NCBI GenBank assembly: GCA_933228895.1
Contig: OW121848.1
Location: 134,248,615 to 134,312,614 of the forward strand
Reading direction: 5' to 3'
DNA from: Platycnemis pennipes
Lineage: Eukaryota > Arthropoda > Insecta > Odonata > Platycnemididae
Length of the DNA stretch: 64,000 nucleotides
Position numbers and translations under genes: made by a program. How positions within the stretch are numbered: the stretch's first letter is position 1; each line of letters starts with the position of its first letter. Positions 1 through 11,720 of the stretch are shown here, in pieces. Below the pieces are notes generated by a model. The model was not told where the DNA came from. It searched no databases and saw nothing but the letters and a program-made list of their open reading frames with translations.

Positions 1-1990
1 ATTGTGGGGACAGGGTGAGGGATTGTGGGGACAGCGGGACGAATTTCGAGGAGAGAGGGGAAGAGGGTAAGGGGGACTTCGTGCAGTCCATCGAGATGAA
101 ATCGAGAATGGGCCCATTTGGTCCTCAATAATCACGGTCACACTAAAGTGCACTCGATATTTGAGGCTCTATACTTAATATGCGTCATTTAACTGGCTGC
201 TGAACTGCTGAAATTGTGAAAAAGGTCCTTAACTACCAAAAAAATGTGACTTCAGGAAAATGGAAGTTGCTGATGAAATTCCGTTTTTTGGTCAAATGTG
301 CTGCTGGACACCACCAATAAAGAACGATATTTGTTTGCCACGCTAGATGTATGTACGTAATGAAATCAATTAGGAAAGTACTAATTAATTTTGCTTATCG
401 TATTCACCACGTTTTGCTGACGGAAATGCGTTTGAAAAGAAGGAAAATACATCCGTTTATACTAAGTACCAACGTAGTTTCATTACTAGTTCTACTACGA
501 AGTTAAATATAGTTTGATCTACTTCCTCAGGAAAGATAATTATATTTCTGATCTTTAAATTGTTGGAAGTGTCGGCAAGCAAAATATTCCATTTGGAAGG
601 CATAAAAGGAGATATTTTCCATTCATGAAATGGTGGAAAAGTTCAAGCAATTAACATTAAATTACTATGCATAATATCATTTTAATAGTCTACCAATGGA
701 ACACCTCCAGGGGTATGACAGGGTGCCACTAGCAGGAACATGAGAATTACTGCTGAAGATCACTATTCTTAGGTATATATTAGGTAATAATAGTGAAAAT
801 TATGCATTACCTTGCACGTAAATATATCTGTAGCCCAAGATGCCTACGGCAGCACTTCCAGGGAAGAGATGACATACCAAGTCCACCAACAACTTACAGC
901 TAGCGTTCTGCGTATTAACTGATTTCCTGTATATCTTTATCTGGAATGAAAAAAAATAAAATAAGACGTTTACAAAAACAGGCGGAAAAGGTTAACACTG
1001 CAATATCGGACGATTGAATCGGTTTATTTAATGTTTAAAAAATACACCTCGTACCAAATGGATACGAATTTAGGTCAATGTATGAAATTAAGAGGAATTA
1101 AAATTGAAAAACGGCCTTTTTCAAAGATTATCAACAATGAAATTATAGTTACTAACTGAGATTCAGCCAAATTATTTTTTTAATCATCAGAGATCTGAAC
1201 GAAAAAAAATTCATTTTTATATGAAATCAGATGGAAAAGTGGTTTCTTTTATTACTCCACTACATTCCATCCTCATTTTCATTTAAGATCGAACCTTCTT
1301 CCATCTACCAAGCATTTGCTATTCTAAAAGCATTTTTCCGTGTAAAATCATGTTTTCGGAGCTGAGTGTGATAAATTCATCCGTAAGTTTGCACCGCCGA
1401 TGTGTTTTGTGAAGTCAGATCATAAGAAAATTAACGCAAAAGTTTGGGTTGATCACTGAATACGTGATATCAAGAAGTACCTGTAGGACAACTCATACAA
1501 TTTATGTGGGTACATATATGTCTACTTTTTTGTTTAATTTGCATAAATAACCTAATTTTGGGTGATTCTGTGCCAGAAGAAATGGAAAATCCTTCTAGAA
1601 AACAGGACTGGGACCCATAAATTGATGACGCTCAAAGTTCGGGTCTTAATGTACCCAACCTCCCTGGATCGTTCAATGTCTTCACGCCATTTATTCATTT
1701 TCCGTACACTTATAACCTACCCATTCCCTTCCCACACCTACTAACTCACAGCGTCCACCCCCTCTACTACCACTCTGATCCCCATTCTCTCGCAGATAGG
1801 GTTCTTTCCAGGGGTTTTCTCCTCTCGTCGACCCCACCCATATCCTACCTCCACTCTAATCCTGGACCGCCAAATCCCCTTCTCATATTCACCGACTTAA
1901 TCCTTCGTAAAATCCCTTCTTACAAGCAGCGCATTGTTTACGTTCACGCCCTATCACTGAACAACACCGCAACACAGATAGGAATCATTA
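1..1990. other. AT-rich DNA, no gene recognised
   Basis: No recognisable coding sequence or transposon domain was found. The first 75 bases are G-rich, and a 14-base motif GATTGTGGGGACAG is repeated at a spacing of about 23 bases at the very start. The rest is AT-rich unique-looking sequence; bases 1720-1900 become C/T-rich. Short open frames here look random. Confidence 0.5.
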
Positions 1991-1993
1991 ACA

Positions 1994-2302
1994 TCAAAAC
2001 ATGAGAGGGAGGGAGTGGGGGGGGGGGGGGCTGAAGTGTCCTACGTTGACAAAAGGGAAGGTGCGATGGAAAGGGAGTAGGGTGGAAGGCGGGGAAAACA
2101 CATTTAGCATTGTCGTCGGAGGCGCTCGGAGAAAATTAATTAGCATCCGAAACTGGTGAGCTCGGGGAAAGAGCGACTCTGGCAGGGCTGCTGCGTGCTG
2201 GGCCAACGCTTCGCGGATCCAGCTGCAGGTGTCGTCGTGGTGGATGTGTTCATGGGCGATGAAGGCGTCCATTCTTCGGCACTCGTTGCGTTCTTCACGC
2301 AA
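1994..2302 (-). CDS. Possible coding fragment, unknown function
   Basis: This is an open frame on the minus strand with a possible ATG at 2272-2270. Between roughly 2140 and 2272 the codons favour C or G in the third position (runs such as GAC GCC TTC ATC GCC), unlike the AT-rich surroundings. That looks more like selected coding sequence than chance. The predicted peptide has a short His-rich part (HEHIHHDD) followed by CSWIREALAQHAAAL. Downstream the frame runs into low-complexity Pro/Ser sequence antisense to a poly-G tract, so the real end, if there is one, lies earlier. I see no convincing splice sites and recognise no family. It may be an exon, a pseudogene fragment or chance. Confidence 0.18.
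   Translation of the reverse strand: MREERNECRRMDAFIAHEHIHHDDTCSWIREALAQHAAALPESLFPRAHQFRMLINFLRAPPTTMLNVFSPPSTLLPFHRTFPFVNVGHFSPPPPHSLPLMF
2017..2030 (+). repeat. Poly-G tract (14 G)
   Basis: This is an uninterrupted run of 14 guanines, a site prone to slippage and G-quadruplex formation. Confidence 0.9.
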
Positions 2303-3480
2303 TTAACCATTACAGAAATTTATCCATGAACTTGAATATTAATAATTCGACCAATCATCGTAGAGCTTCATTTACACCTATGCCTGCACAGTAACGCGAA
2401 AGCCACGTCTAACGGGTGTTACAATCGCACACTATAAAGTTCACGTAATTATATTAAGTGACCTTTATAGTGCATTATTTATGTATTTATTGTGCAATTT
2501 CATGCACAAGTGCATAAATATGACTCCTATAGAAAGACAGTCTAAATAGAGCCGTAGGACTTTAAATGCATGCCTCTAATCTTGTTTTCGTGATGGACTA
2601 CACCGTATTATACAGTAATTCCTACCATAATTGTAGTAATAGGAAAAAATAAAACTTCGATGAAGAGATGATTACTCTTTATACACTCAGCGCACTGCAT
2701 TCGAGCGTCCAAATAGAGTGGGTTTCCCATGCTTTACCACTGTTATAATTAAAGGATAACAGCAATCTCAATTCTTCCGAATAATTGATAATCGCTCCAA
2801 AGCTATGAACGAGAAAAAATATGTGAATATAACCTTCGTTTTAACATTCTTGGAACAGGCTTTTCTAAAATACTCTGATTAATATCTCAGTAGTGTTAAA
2901 GTGTCTAAAAACAATAGAAACGTTAAGCAATAATAATATTTAAAACATTCTTTTTCCCACAAGAATTCGATTAATGAATGCAGATTTAAATCCATAAAAT
3001 AGTCACATTTTGCACTAAAAAGAGAAATACTGTGAGTACACAGCAAATAATGTTGTTAATTTTAATAGCATGATAATTTGTAGTTGATACTTAGGATTTC
3101 ATTCTAGGAGTGAAGAAAATGAAAAAGAGTTGAGGTAAATGTTTCATTATGAATATTCTTTGATGTTGGTTGAGGGTGCTAAAGCTACCTATCCATATTT
3201 ATGCTTCAAATCTGTGAAAACCCTTGAAAGACCAGGAAGAACAGAAAAGGGAACAATTCAGAGATTTCAGCAATGGAAACAGAACCAAAGAAACAACCGA
3301 AGTAACAAAAAACAAGGAGAAATGACAGCAGTTGACGGACAGTTTAGGTACAGATTTAACGGTATTGAAGAATAGAAATAATGTGAAAGCTTAAGGTTAC
3401 TATGGACTGTAATGTAGATAGGAAAAAGTGTAGAACAGAAAAGTAGGAGAGCTTGGTATTATTGCTGCATCAGGCATGAA
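2303..3480. other. AT-rich DNA, no gene recognised
   Basis: The sequence is AT-rich and no motif or repeat family was recognised. A 78-codon frame at 3139-3375 is Lys/Gln/Arg-rich, matches nothing I know, and is treated as chance. Confidence 0.5.
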
Positions 3481-4140
3481 GCGGCTGGGCGACAACTCAT
3501 CACGAGGTTATTCCATGGCGGAAGAGGGTTGGGTGTAGGGTGTCAGAATCGTGGGGATGATACGGGGGTGAGAAATAAGGGACGATAACAGAATGTTCAG
3601 CCAGAGTCATGGCATAAGAGTCAACCCGAGCGAAAACGTTTTGAATCCCTCTCCCCATTGCCGAACAGATACGCTTCCCACTCGGTTCGGTTCCCTCCTA
3701 CCCCCGCACAACCTGGCCCCTCCCTTTCCAGCCGTCGGCGCAATCAGCCAGCCGCCAGATGCACCGATTCTCAGCGTCTTCCCCGCCGCTGCCGCCTCTA
3801 CAGACCCCATCCGAGGCGCACACAATGACTCTCCACGCCCGCGAAATGCACACTCCTCAACATATTTCCCCGCACTGCGGTCCATTCTCTCTCTCTCTTT
3901 TTCACCCGGGACCTCCCCTCATGTCTCTTTCCCTTCGCCCGTCGCCAGTCTTTTGTCTTCGTCGCAATTTGCACCCGCACTAATCCCTTCTCTTCTCCAG
4001 CCATTCCCCCTTCTCCTCTCTCTCTCTCTCTCTCTGCACCCCTTTTACACTAATTCCCTCCCCATGACCTCAGCATGCCACAGCCCACACGACAGCGATT
4101 AAGACAACTTAGAGTCTCTCGCGTGCTCCTCCCCTCCAAA
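3480..4140. other. C-rich, strand-asymmetric GC islet
   Basis: This GC-rich block inside AT-rich DNA carries long polypyrimidine runs on the plus strand. Overlapping frames on both strands are open only because of composition and are not supported as genes. It is one of about a dozen similar islets in the window. Confidence 0.45.
4016..4035 (+). repeat. (CT)n microsatellite
   Basis: This is a perfect CT dinucleotide run of about 20 bases inside the C-rich islet. Confidence 0.9.
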
Positions 4141-4184
4141 GGTGAATATACACTTTCTTTCCTTTGTCTGAACGGCATCTAGGA

Positions 4185-4400
4185 GTCCAATTGGTGTGGT
4201 GGCTAGCATTCCCTCCCGCCTCCAATCCCGTGGGCCAGGTGTTCGAATACCAATAACTTTAACTGATAAGCCGCGTGAGTTCTTCATGAATAGTACTCGA
4301 GCTCAGTAATTCGTCCTTCGGAAGGGATGTTAAAGAACATACTATTGGGATGTTAACGAAGGGATGGTTTGAAGATTTTACCCTTTGCGAAAAAGAACAT
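4185..4400 (+). mobile_element. tRNA-derived SINE copy
   Basis: An A-box-like stretch (TTGGTGTGGTGGCTAGC) is followed about 40 bases later by a B-box-like GTGTTCGAATACC, the internal RNA polymerase III promoter arrangement of tRNA-derived SINEs. Downstream, GTCCTTCGGAAGGGATGTTAAAG matches the tail type seen in the copies near 40.4 and 53.0 kb. The copy is diverged and its exact 3' end is unclear. Confidence 0.55.
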
Positions 4401-4671
4401 AATCACCGATTCTAATGAAAACTAAGGCTCAAGTCGATCATGAGGTGCCACGAGAGTAAAACGTTATACAATTACACCACATGATATGTAGAAGTTTTAT
4501 GAATATTAATTTAATTTATTCATACATATTTTGAAGGCCAATACACTTCAAAAGGTAACGATATCCATTTTCACTATCGTAAAATTAAAGATGTCTAGAA
4601 CTAAAAATATGTATTGATACTACATTATCTGAAGGATATCTACTATTAGTCCATTAGCTACATCGAGTAGG

Positions 4672-4873
4672 GATTAGATTGGTGTAGTGGCTCAAGTTCT
4701 GGCCCACCATTCTGCTGGCCTATGTTCGAATCTCGAATACTTTACATCCATAAGCCAAACCCTACGTGAGCGCTTTGTGGAGAGCATTAGAGTTCGATAT
4801 TCCGTCCATTGTATAGGATGTAAATCAATATCCCCTTAGTGCCTTCATTAGGAGTTGGCTATTGCCGACGCCG
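4672..4873 (+). mobile_element. tRNA-derived SINE, 5' part, split by palindrome
   Basis: The head is closely similar to the copy at 4185: A-box-like GATTGGTGTAGTGGCTCAAG and B-box-like TGTTCGAATCTCG. The tail reaches GGCTATTGCCGACGCC, where sister copies continue with GGGTTTCTCTCC. Here that continuation is missing and the 2.3-kb palindrome begins. The missing tail reappears after 7165, so the palindrome inserted into this SINE. Confidence 0.55.
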
Positions 4874-5718
4874 CGGCGCGCAGTGTCGCAGAATCCCCGA
4901 TATGCGGTCGTGGCAAGTAAAAATAAAATTACTATTCAGGGAATTTTGAGTATTGGGTTGTCCAAAGGGATACCTGACTAGCCTCGAGTGGCAGTCAGTT
5001 GAGTGATAAGTGAGCACCAGTTGGATATAATCATTTTGAAAGAAAGCGTTTTTGAGGTGGCAAGTCCATCGACTGAGGTCAATAGAGTGCAACGGATACT
5101 TCAAAATCATGTGGAAGTTGTATTTTTCGATCGAATTCTATTTTGATAATTGTAATCACCAGGATATAGCAAGTCGAATTCAATAAATAATATATTAGTA
5201 AGCATAATATAAGGAAGTTATTTTAATTTGCGCAAGTAATAGCTATCGAAAATATGAAAATTTCATGAAAAGAATCTTTATCAAAGATCAAAATTTAAAA
5301 TATTCCTGTAGATTCGTGCGTTTAAAAATAGTGCAACGTGTTTGTTATGATCTTAACTATCGAATTAAATAAAAATTAGATGCATATATCTGCCATAACA
5401 ATTGTTATTAATAATAAATGAAATCAACTCATGCGTGCAAGCGCTAAAACGGTTGGTTCAACAAAGTATATAATCTAATTTTCGGATTTTTACACTAAAA
5501 TAATGATAAACAGCTTCAGCGATGAAGCACTATGACATTCTCATTATCAATAAAAATTATGTAAAATGTCGATGTGTCTTATGCATTACATTTACGTGTT
5601 GTAGTTTGACAGGTGTAGAGCGCAACGAGTTCCCTTCCTATTCTGGACTCTGAGTATTATTCAGGGATACTATATTTACACACTCCCTGGCATTATTAAA
5701 TGCATTTACTTAGTTTGA
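4874..5718 (+). repeat. Left arm of palindrome
   Basis: This arm pairs with 6355-7165. It is interrupted by a short extra segment at about 5654-5691 that the right arm lacks. An 83-codon minus-strand frame at 4859-5110 exists only because it mirrors the frame in the other arm; it has no recognisable domain. Confidence 0.8.
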
Positions 5719-6354
5719 TTTAATGCTTTTTACTCATGGCTTCTTCAATAGTTGCACACAAATTGCCAGGCGTCTTATTCCAGTTTCCTTTATTTAATGT
5801 AAAAATTCCAGCCTTGAAAATCAAATTAGGCCCTCTGGCACATTGGCACAGGTGGAATCTATGAGAATCTATGAGAAGAAATGGATCAGCGTAGGTGGAA
5901 TCTAAAAGTAAATATTTTATGGATGGAAAAATACGCATAAACAATGATAATAGTCACCCAGAAGACCATAATATGCCTGAAAGGCTTACAAACTAATGTG
6001 AAATAATAGGTAAGGCACACTTTTTGTGTACACAAATAAAACAAAAACGTTAAATGAGGTCCCCTAAAAATTAAACTTACCTGATTTTATTAATATTCCG
6101 AAGTGTGTATGTAACTATTCAAATGAACAGCAAAAATAGATGCTCAAAAAATGTTAAAAATCACACAAATTAATTTAAAATCAATGAATAACCCATCTTT
6201 TGGCACTCGTATAGCAGAAACGTAAAATCCAGCCATTATGAAATACAAATTACATATTTAAATAAATATTGTTAAATTTGTATTTAACAACACAAATAAA
6301 GAACAACAATTGTTAGGTAGGTACTCAAAGTACCATTTTATGCTTAAAAATCGT
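5719..6354. other. Spacer of palindrome, AT-rich
   Basis: This is AT-rich sequence between the two arms. I recognise no coding segment, terminal repeat or known family in it. Confidence 0.5.
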
Positions 6355-7165
6355 TCAAACTAAGTAAAATCATTAAATAATGCTCAGAGTCCAGAATAGG
6401 AAGGTAACTCGTTGCGCTCTACACCTGTCAAACTACAACACGTAAATGTAATGCATAAGACACATCGACATTTTACATAATTTTTATTGATAATGAGAAT
6501 GTCATAGTGCTTCATCGCTGAAGCTGTTTATCATTATTTTAGTGTAAAAATCCGAAAATTAGATTATATACTTTGTTGAACCAACCGTTTTAGCGCTTGC
6601 ACGCATGAGTTGATTTCATTTATTATTAATAACAATTGTTATGGCAGATATATGCATCTAATTTTTATTTAATTCGATAGTTAAGATCATAACAAACACG
6701 TTGCACTATTTTTAAACGCACGAATCTACAGGAATATTTTAAATTTTGATCTTTGATAAAGATTCTTTTCATGAAATTTTCATATTTTCGATAGCTATTA
6801 CTTGCGCAAATTAAAATAACTTCCTTATATTATGCTTACTAATATATTATTTATTGAATTCGACTTGCTATATCCTGGTGATTACAATTATCAAAATAGA
6901 ATTCGATCGAAAAATACAACTTCCACATGATTTTGAAGTATCCGTTGCACTCTATTGACCTCAGTCGATGGACTTGCCACCTCAAAAACGCTTTCTTTCA
7001 AAATGATTATATCCAACTGGTGCTCACTTATCACTCAACTGACTGCCACTCGAGGCTAGTCAGGTATCCCTTTGGACAACCCAATACTCAAAATTCCCTG
7101 AATAGTAATTTTATTTTTACTTGCCACGACCGCATATCGGGGATTCTGCGACACTGTGCGGCGTC
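6355..7165 (-). repeat. Right arm of palindrome
   Basis: This is the reverse-complement copy of the left arm. The stretch 6380-7140 mirrors 4890-5660 with very few differences that I could see (for example GTAACTC against GTTCCC near the inner end). The open frame that starts at 6927 mirrors the left-arm frame and runs out of the arm into flanking DNA, so it is not evidence of a gene. Confidence 0.8.
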
Positions 7166-7240
7166 AGCACGCCGGATTTACCTCCATTCTTCCTCTCTAC
7201 CCATCCATTCTTATCCTTTTACCTTTCATTACGGTCTGAA
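7166..7240 (+). mobile_element. 3' remainder of the interrupted SINE
   Basis: CACGCCGGATTTACCTCC at this position resembles the GACGCCGGGTTTCTCTCC-type tail of other SINE copies (compare 53140 and 21030). It is the continuation expected after 4873. Confidence 0.4.
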
Positions 7241-7254
7241 GCACCTTTCAGCTT

Positions 7255-7365
7255 ATGGTGCAAATGAGAAACTAAAAAAACAGTCTCTGATCAGTCGCAG
7301 ACTTTTATTTTCACCCACATTGATATCAATGTCAAAAAAAGACGCAATAAGGTAAAAAATTTGCA
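7255..7365 (+). repeat. Direct repeat copy 1 (about 105 bp)
   Basis: The segment around TCTGATCAGTCGCAGACTTT is repeated in the same orientation at 8510-8612, with several substitutions and small gaps. It is an unclassified dispersed repeat. Confidence 0.6.
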
Positions 7366-8509
7366 TAAACCTGCGATGATAACACTATAGGAGGGAAGAG
7401 GTTTCAAGCTGGGATATATTTCTTATCACTCACAAAAAAGAGAAGGTTCACTGGCAGCGTAACGCATTTTAATGGGGCGAGTTTCTAAAAAATTTTACTG
7501 TTGATTAAAGGTAATTAAAACTACCCTAGTGGGGTGAAAAAAAGGAAAAATCTGTTTTTATGCTCATTCTAGGTTTTAACTCGCCTAATTCTTCTCGGCC
7601 CAGAGTGACGCTAAAGAAGGACCTTAGAGCTTCACTTATTTATAGAAGATCGGCTTTCTATGGTAGCAGAAAGACCACAGAAATTCCATTGTCATAGCCA
7701 GGGTAGGAATACCAATGTTGATAAGTTTTTCAATTATGTAGCGGACTCTACTTAAATAACAGCAGGCTGAAATTGGTGCTGGGTTATTCTCTACCCAACC
7801 CAAACTTCCATTATATCCAACATCTGGCCAAGTAAACATTAAAGCACAATTTTATATATGCTCTCAGATGTCAGTCTCCTTCACAAACTACTATAGCATC
7901 ATATCCCCTAGTAAAAGCATTCTTATCATAATTGATATCAAATCCGGGTGAAGCCTTTGGACGCCCCCGAACGAAAAATCTTCGGGAAGCGAGGTGGCCC
8001 AGGAAAAGGAACTGGCCCCACTAACCTGAATGTGTGAAATTCACACGCCTGTGGCTTAGTCCGGGGTGAACTATACCCTCACCTATCAAAACCAACCTTC
8101 GGGTTGAACCACTGAGTGAGTGTGATCTCAACGATGCTAGCGAAATTCATTTGCATTTCTCAAGACTTAAGAAATAATTAAAGCAACAGATACATCTCGA
8201 CCATAGTTAAAATCTTTGCCTCAAAGAAGAAACTACTAGACATAAAAAATAGATAATAGATAAGAGTTATTCAACTTTAGGTTTGGCTTTATATTCTGGA
8301 GTTGAGCTCACAAAGTAAACTCTGAACGACAGAATATTCTTCTTATAACCATACGGGGTGAATCCCATATGGCGCCTGCAGCTACCCATGGGGACGATTA
8401 ATGCAAAATCATACACAAACGAAGCCATAGGGGCTTAATGCGATTTTGATACCGTTCCCTCCGGCACGCAGCCAATTGTAGGTTTCAGTGAACAGTCACA
8501 CAACGAAAT
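7366..8509. other. Unrecognised DNA between direct repeats
   Basis: No coding domain was found. A moderately GC-rich patch at 7945-8130 contains short self-complementary segments (for example CCGAACGAAAAATCTTCGGG) and may be a degraded repeat. The family is unknown. Confidence 0.4.
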
Positions 8510-8612
8510 CAATTGAGAAACTAAAAAATTCTCTGATCAGTCGCAGACTTTTATTTTCATCCCACATTTATATCAATTTCAAAACAATGACGCAATAGGT
8601 AAAAATAAACTT
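8510..8612 (+). repeat. Direct repeat copy 2
   Basis: This is the second copy of the repeat at 7255-7365, in the same orientation. The two could be solo copies of a dispersed repeat or the ends of a decayed element of about 1.35 kb. Confidence 0.6.
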
Positions 8613-10150
8613 GCTCAGCATCAAAACAAATAAATTTTACTACTTACGTAAACTGAATCAGGTAAATGCTTTAAATCAATCTAATATTGGATTAAAGCAA
8701 CTAATATCATATGAATTATAATAAATTGCAACAAGAACTTTCAAGTCACCTAAAATTAGCATATAAAAAGTTGACAATGAACAGATTAATTAGAGAATCG
8801 ACTTTTTAAGATAGTTTGAAGAAGAATTTAGTTTCTTTAGTGAAATAGGTAAAGGGTAACCCAAAAATATACTTAGTTGTCATATGGAATCATCTCTCTA
8901 TACCTTGGCATATGTCGTTGGTTACATTTCCATTTAATCAAATTCCTTCTTCATCGAAAATATGCGGCAGAGTTATATTGCTAATATTTAATTCTGAAAC
9001 AATCATCGCGTCGTATAGTAAAAAGGGGATAGCTGGAATAACACCACAACCAATAATACTTTGCATAAAGATGAAACAGGCAAAATCAGTCCTAATCCGG
9101 ATTTTGTCCAATACTCTTCGTGAAATTACGCACAGGAGAAATCAGTTTGTTTTCTCTACACTAAAAAGGAACTTTAGTGTCGCTTTTTCAAACATGAGAC
9201 TTTTACTTGAGTGGTAAGGGGTATCTTGGAAAATAATGAAAAAATAGCTTGCATAACATGACTTCACGCTTTGGTCACAAGCAATTTGATAAGCAGCAAA
9301 CACATATACCAAATTGGCATCTCCTTGATGATACATTTACGAATTACAGCCAGTAAAATACAAAGCACTTACTGATGTATTTATAGAAATGCCTGACAAA
9401 TTAATAATTATTGCATTATATATACTAACTTTCTATACGCTAGCAATTTATTGATATGTGTCTCATGAATGTATGTGCAACATTTTCTACAAGGTAGTGG
9501 TTACATATACGTATCAGCTGCATGTGAATAATAGGTACATACTCGGGCTAGTATTATTGGATGTCCATATGATAGTAAGTTTAAATTATTTTCCCTGTAT
9601 GTATTTGTTGTTCGGGTGTACCCCGCGTACTATAACCAGGTATGATACCTGAATTTTCGTGGCCGTTGCTGGTCACTTTATCAAAGATTCGCTTTGATAC
9701 ATCTATAATGACCCGCGAAAATATTTTCCCTGGTTTAAAATTCACGCCTGGTTATGTTCGCATCCTGTCACGTACTCTTGTGGTAGCTATCAGGGTATTA
9801 TGTACGCATAGATGAAGAATTATAGTAATGATAGTAACCGAAAAGTATTTCAAACTTCAGATTTTTCCTTCACCTCCGGATCAGCAGTTCACGGTCACCT
9901 CGTTCATAAGTACCCTCTTCCGCCTTCTATCACACGATGTCGAGGCAGTCTCCCCTTTAAAGGTACCCACTCCATCGCCAGTCAATTCCAAATGCATGCG
10001 AGGCAAGTTTCAAGGAAAAAAAAATTAAAACCATACCTCGCGCTCCTTACACTGATGTCAACTCCGTGCAAAGGCAATATCGCAGGCACAAACTGGCTGA
10101 CGCAAGTGATAGAGAGGGAGCTCGGATCCAGTCCCCGTTTCGTCCAAGAC
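8613..10150. other. AT-rich DNA, no gene recognised
   Basis: No recognisable domain was found. The open frames here (for example 8912-9217) lack any family signature. Confidence 0.45.
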
Positions 10151-10510
10151 AATGCCTGAGTAGTGTTGGTTAGGGGGAGAGGGAGGCGGATACGGGGGAA
10201 ATATGAGACGGGGCGAAATGGTAGGGAGGGTAGGGGGGAGAGATGATTGATCTGATACCGCAATGAATAAATCATTTATTTCCCGTGGATGCCCCGCGCT
10301 TCGCGAAGAAAAGAGTGTCTCGCTAAGGGACCTTTTTCCCGAATCGAGAGTACGGCGCAGTGTCCCCGATCCTCCTTCGCCCACCCTCCCTTCCTCCTCG
10401 CCGTGGCTGATTGGATGCACGTCGACGGGAAAGGGATGAACGCTGAAACGACTCGGGAATAACCCCGCCGCTTTCACGAGCACACGCGCCCTCTATCTCA
10501 CACACAGACG
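10150..10510. other. GC-rich islet, G-rich then C-rich
   Basis: The plus strand is G-rich at 10160-10245 and C-rich at 10340-10510. No coding domain was recognised; the open frames reflect composition. Confidence 0.4.
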
Positions 10511-11084
10511 AACATAAGTGACAAACGCTGCCTCCCTCCACTCCAATTGGATAGCAATTTTTGTAAAGGGTGCTTTTAGGAAATGTCGAATATGGAGAAA
10601 GGCATTATGCATGAGGGAAGATGCGAAAGAATACTACAATTCTCGGCTCCAAGCTGAAGGAAGTCAATGCTTGAGGCATGAGGGATTGAGTCTCGTCCCT
10701 TTTCCCAAGATGTGGGCGGAAAAATCATTCTAATTTCGTTGCAATTCATGAAGTTGGAAGGAGTGGTACCACAAGTCATAACAAATGGAGATATGCTTGT
10801 GCAGAAAAAATCGAATGAGAAAAAAGTTATCATCTGTTCCCCAGAGGTGTTCATGAATAATAAATAATACAGGATTTAAAATGATGGAATAGCATTTTGG
10901 ATACTAGGATCTTCCTATGTCTATTATTTCAAACACTAGTTGGACACAGCTATCCATTTTTCTATCGGTCTCTTATTATAAGTCATATTCCCAACTTATT
11001 TGCTTATCAGCTGGTTGTAGTAGAATTGCCTTAAGGTGCTTCAGCCACTAAAAATATATCGCTCTGTGTAACGTACTTACTACG
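10511..11084. other. No gene recognised
   Basis: This is unique-looking sequence of intermediate composition with only short open frames and no family signature. Confidence 0.4.
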
Positions 11085-11200
11085 CTTAGTCCTGAGTCAA
11101 ACACAAAACTCATTCCGAAACACAGGCGGAATTTGAACCCATAGCCCTTGGATTGTTAGACAGGTGCTTTAACGACGTACTACCGTGAAAAAGCTGCACA
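11085..11200 (-). mobile_element. tRNA-like SINE fragment
   Basis: On the minus strand the segment contains a B-box-like GGGTTCAAATTCCGCC preceded by CACCTGTCTAACAATCC. That is the 3' half of a tRNA-like promoter. It is diverged and its limits are uncertain. Confidence 0.35.
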
Positions 11201-11204
11201 TGAG

Positions 11205-11720
11205 CTCTACCTATCATATCCGTGGTCTTCCTCTGCATTTATTCCTCTTTCAATATTTGTCTCAAAGAGCATACTGTATTGCCATATCTTAAAACCATTT
11301 CGGTTGTCTCGTCTTATTTCTGCAATGCATGTCTCATCTTCTTAGAAGCTTTCAATTACTAGTTCTATCTAGACATTTCAATACCATAAACTGTTATGCC
11401 TCTTTTACCATTCTTTTTACTTCGGATGCTGTTACCGCCCACCACTCAATTTCACAAAGAATCATGCTACAGACATACGGCTCAATTCATACCTACATAC
11501 GTATCATACTTATTGAGCATACTACACATTCTTCCTTTTTTCCAGATTTGTGCTCATATCATTCTGTCAAACGTGTTACTTGGCATTCTGCTTCCTTGGG
11601 ACTAGTTAATTATGTGATTCTTATTTATCCCATTTATAGTTTTTCTGCCACTAACAAAGTAACATCTACATGAACTAAATGATGTTTACCAAGCGCGTGG
11701 TCTGTTCTTCAGCTGCTGAG
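11205..11720 (-). mobile_element. Non-LTR retrotransposon relic, C-terminal part
   Basis: Read on the minus strand in broken frames, the segment gives pieces typical of the region after the reverse transcriptase core in RTE/CR1-type LINEs. WWAVTASEVKRM (near 11430) corresponds to the family motif around E-W-T-x-T-x-x-E, and KCRGRPRI (near 11230) to the GRGRPR box. Stops and shifts throughout make it a dead relic. Confidence 0.5.

Larger units (their letters stand above)
4874..7165. mobile_element. Long-arm foldback element (2.3-kb palindrome)
   Basis: Two arms of about 845 and 811 bases in opposite orientation flank a spacer of about 640 bases. The outer ends share the core CAGTGTCGCAGAATCC. 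Over the hundreds of bases compared by eye the arms are almost identical, so the structure is young or kept alike by conversion. It interrupts a SINE tail. A clean target-site duplication is not visible: GCCGACGCC on the left resembles TCAGCACGCC on the right, and the 9-base flanks just outside CAGTG share only GCGGCG. Long terminal inverted repeats of this kind occur in Mutator-like and foldback elements and in Polintons; the class is unresolved. No transposase was recognised inside. An inverted assembly join should also be considered. Confidence 0.7.

Noticed and set aside
3593..4102. 169-codon open frame on the plus strand
   Set aside because: It lies wholly in a C-rich low-complexity islet with overlapping open frames in other phases. 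The translation is Pro/Ser-rich without domain or homologous block, so composition explains it.
6927..7355. 142-codon frame starting in the palindrome
   Set aside because: The first two thirds mirror the left arm and the rest is flanking DNA. A real gene would not be expected to continue past the element boundary.
9632..9755. Possible small MITE bounded by ATAACCAGG and CCTGGTTAT
   Set aside because: Only nine bases match at the ends, the following bases diverge, and no target duplication is visible, so chance is likely.
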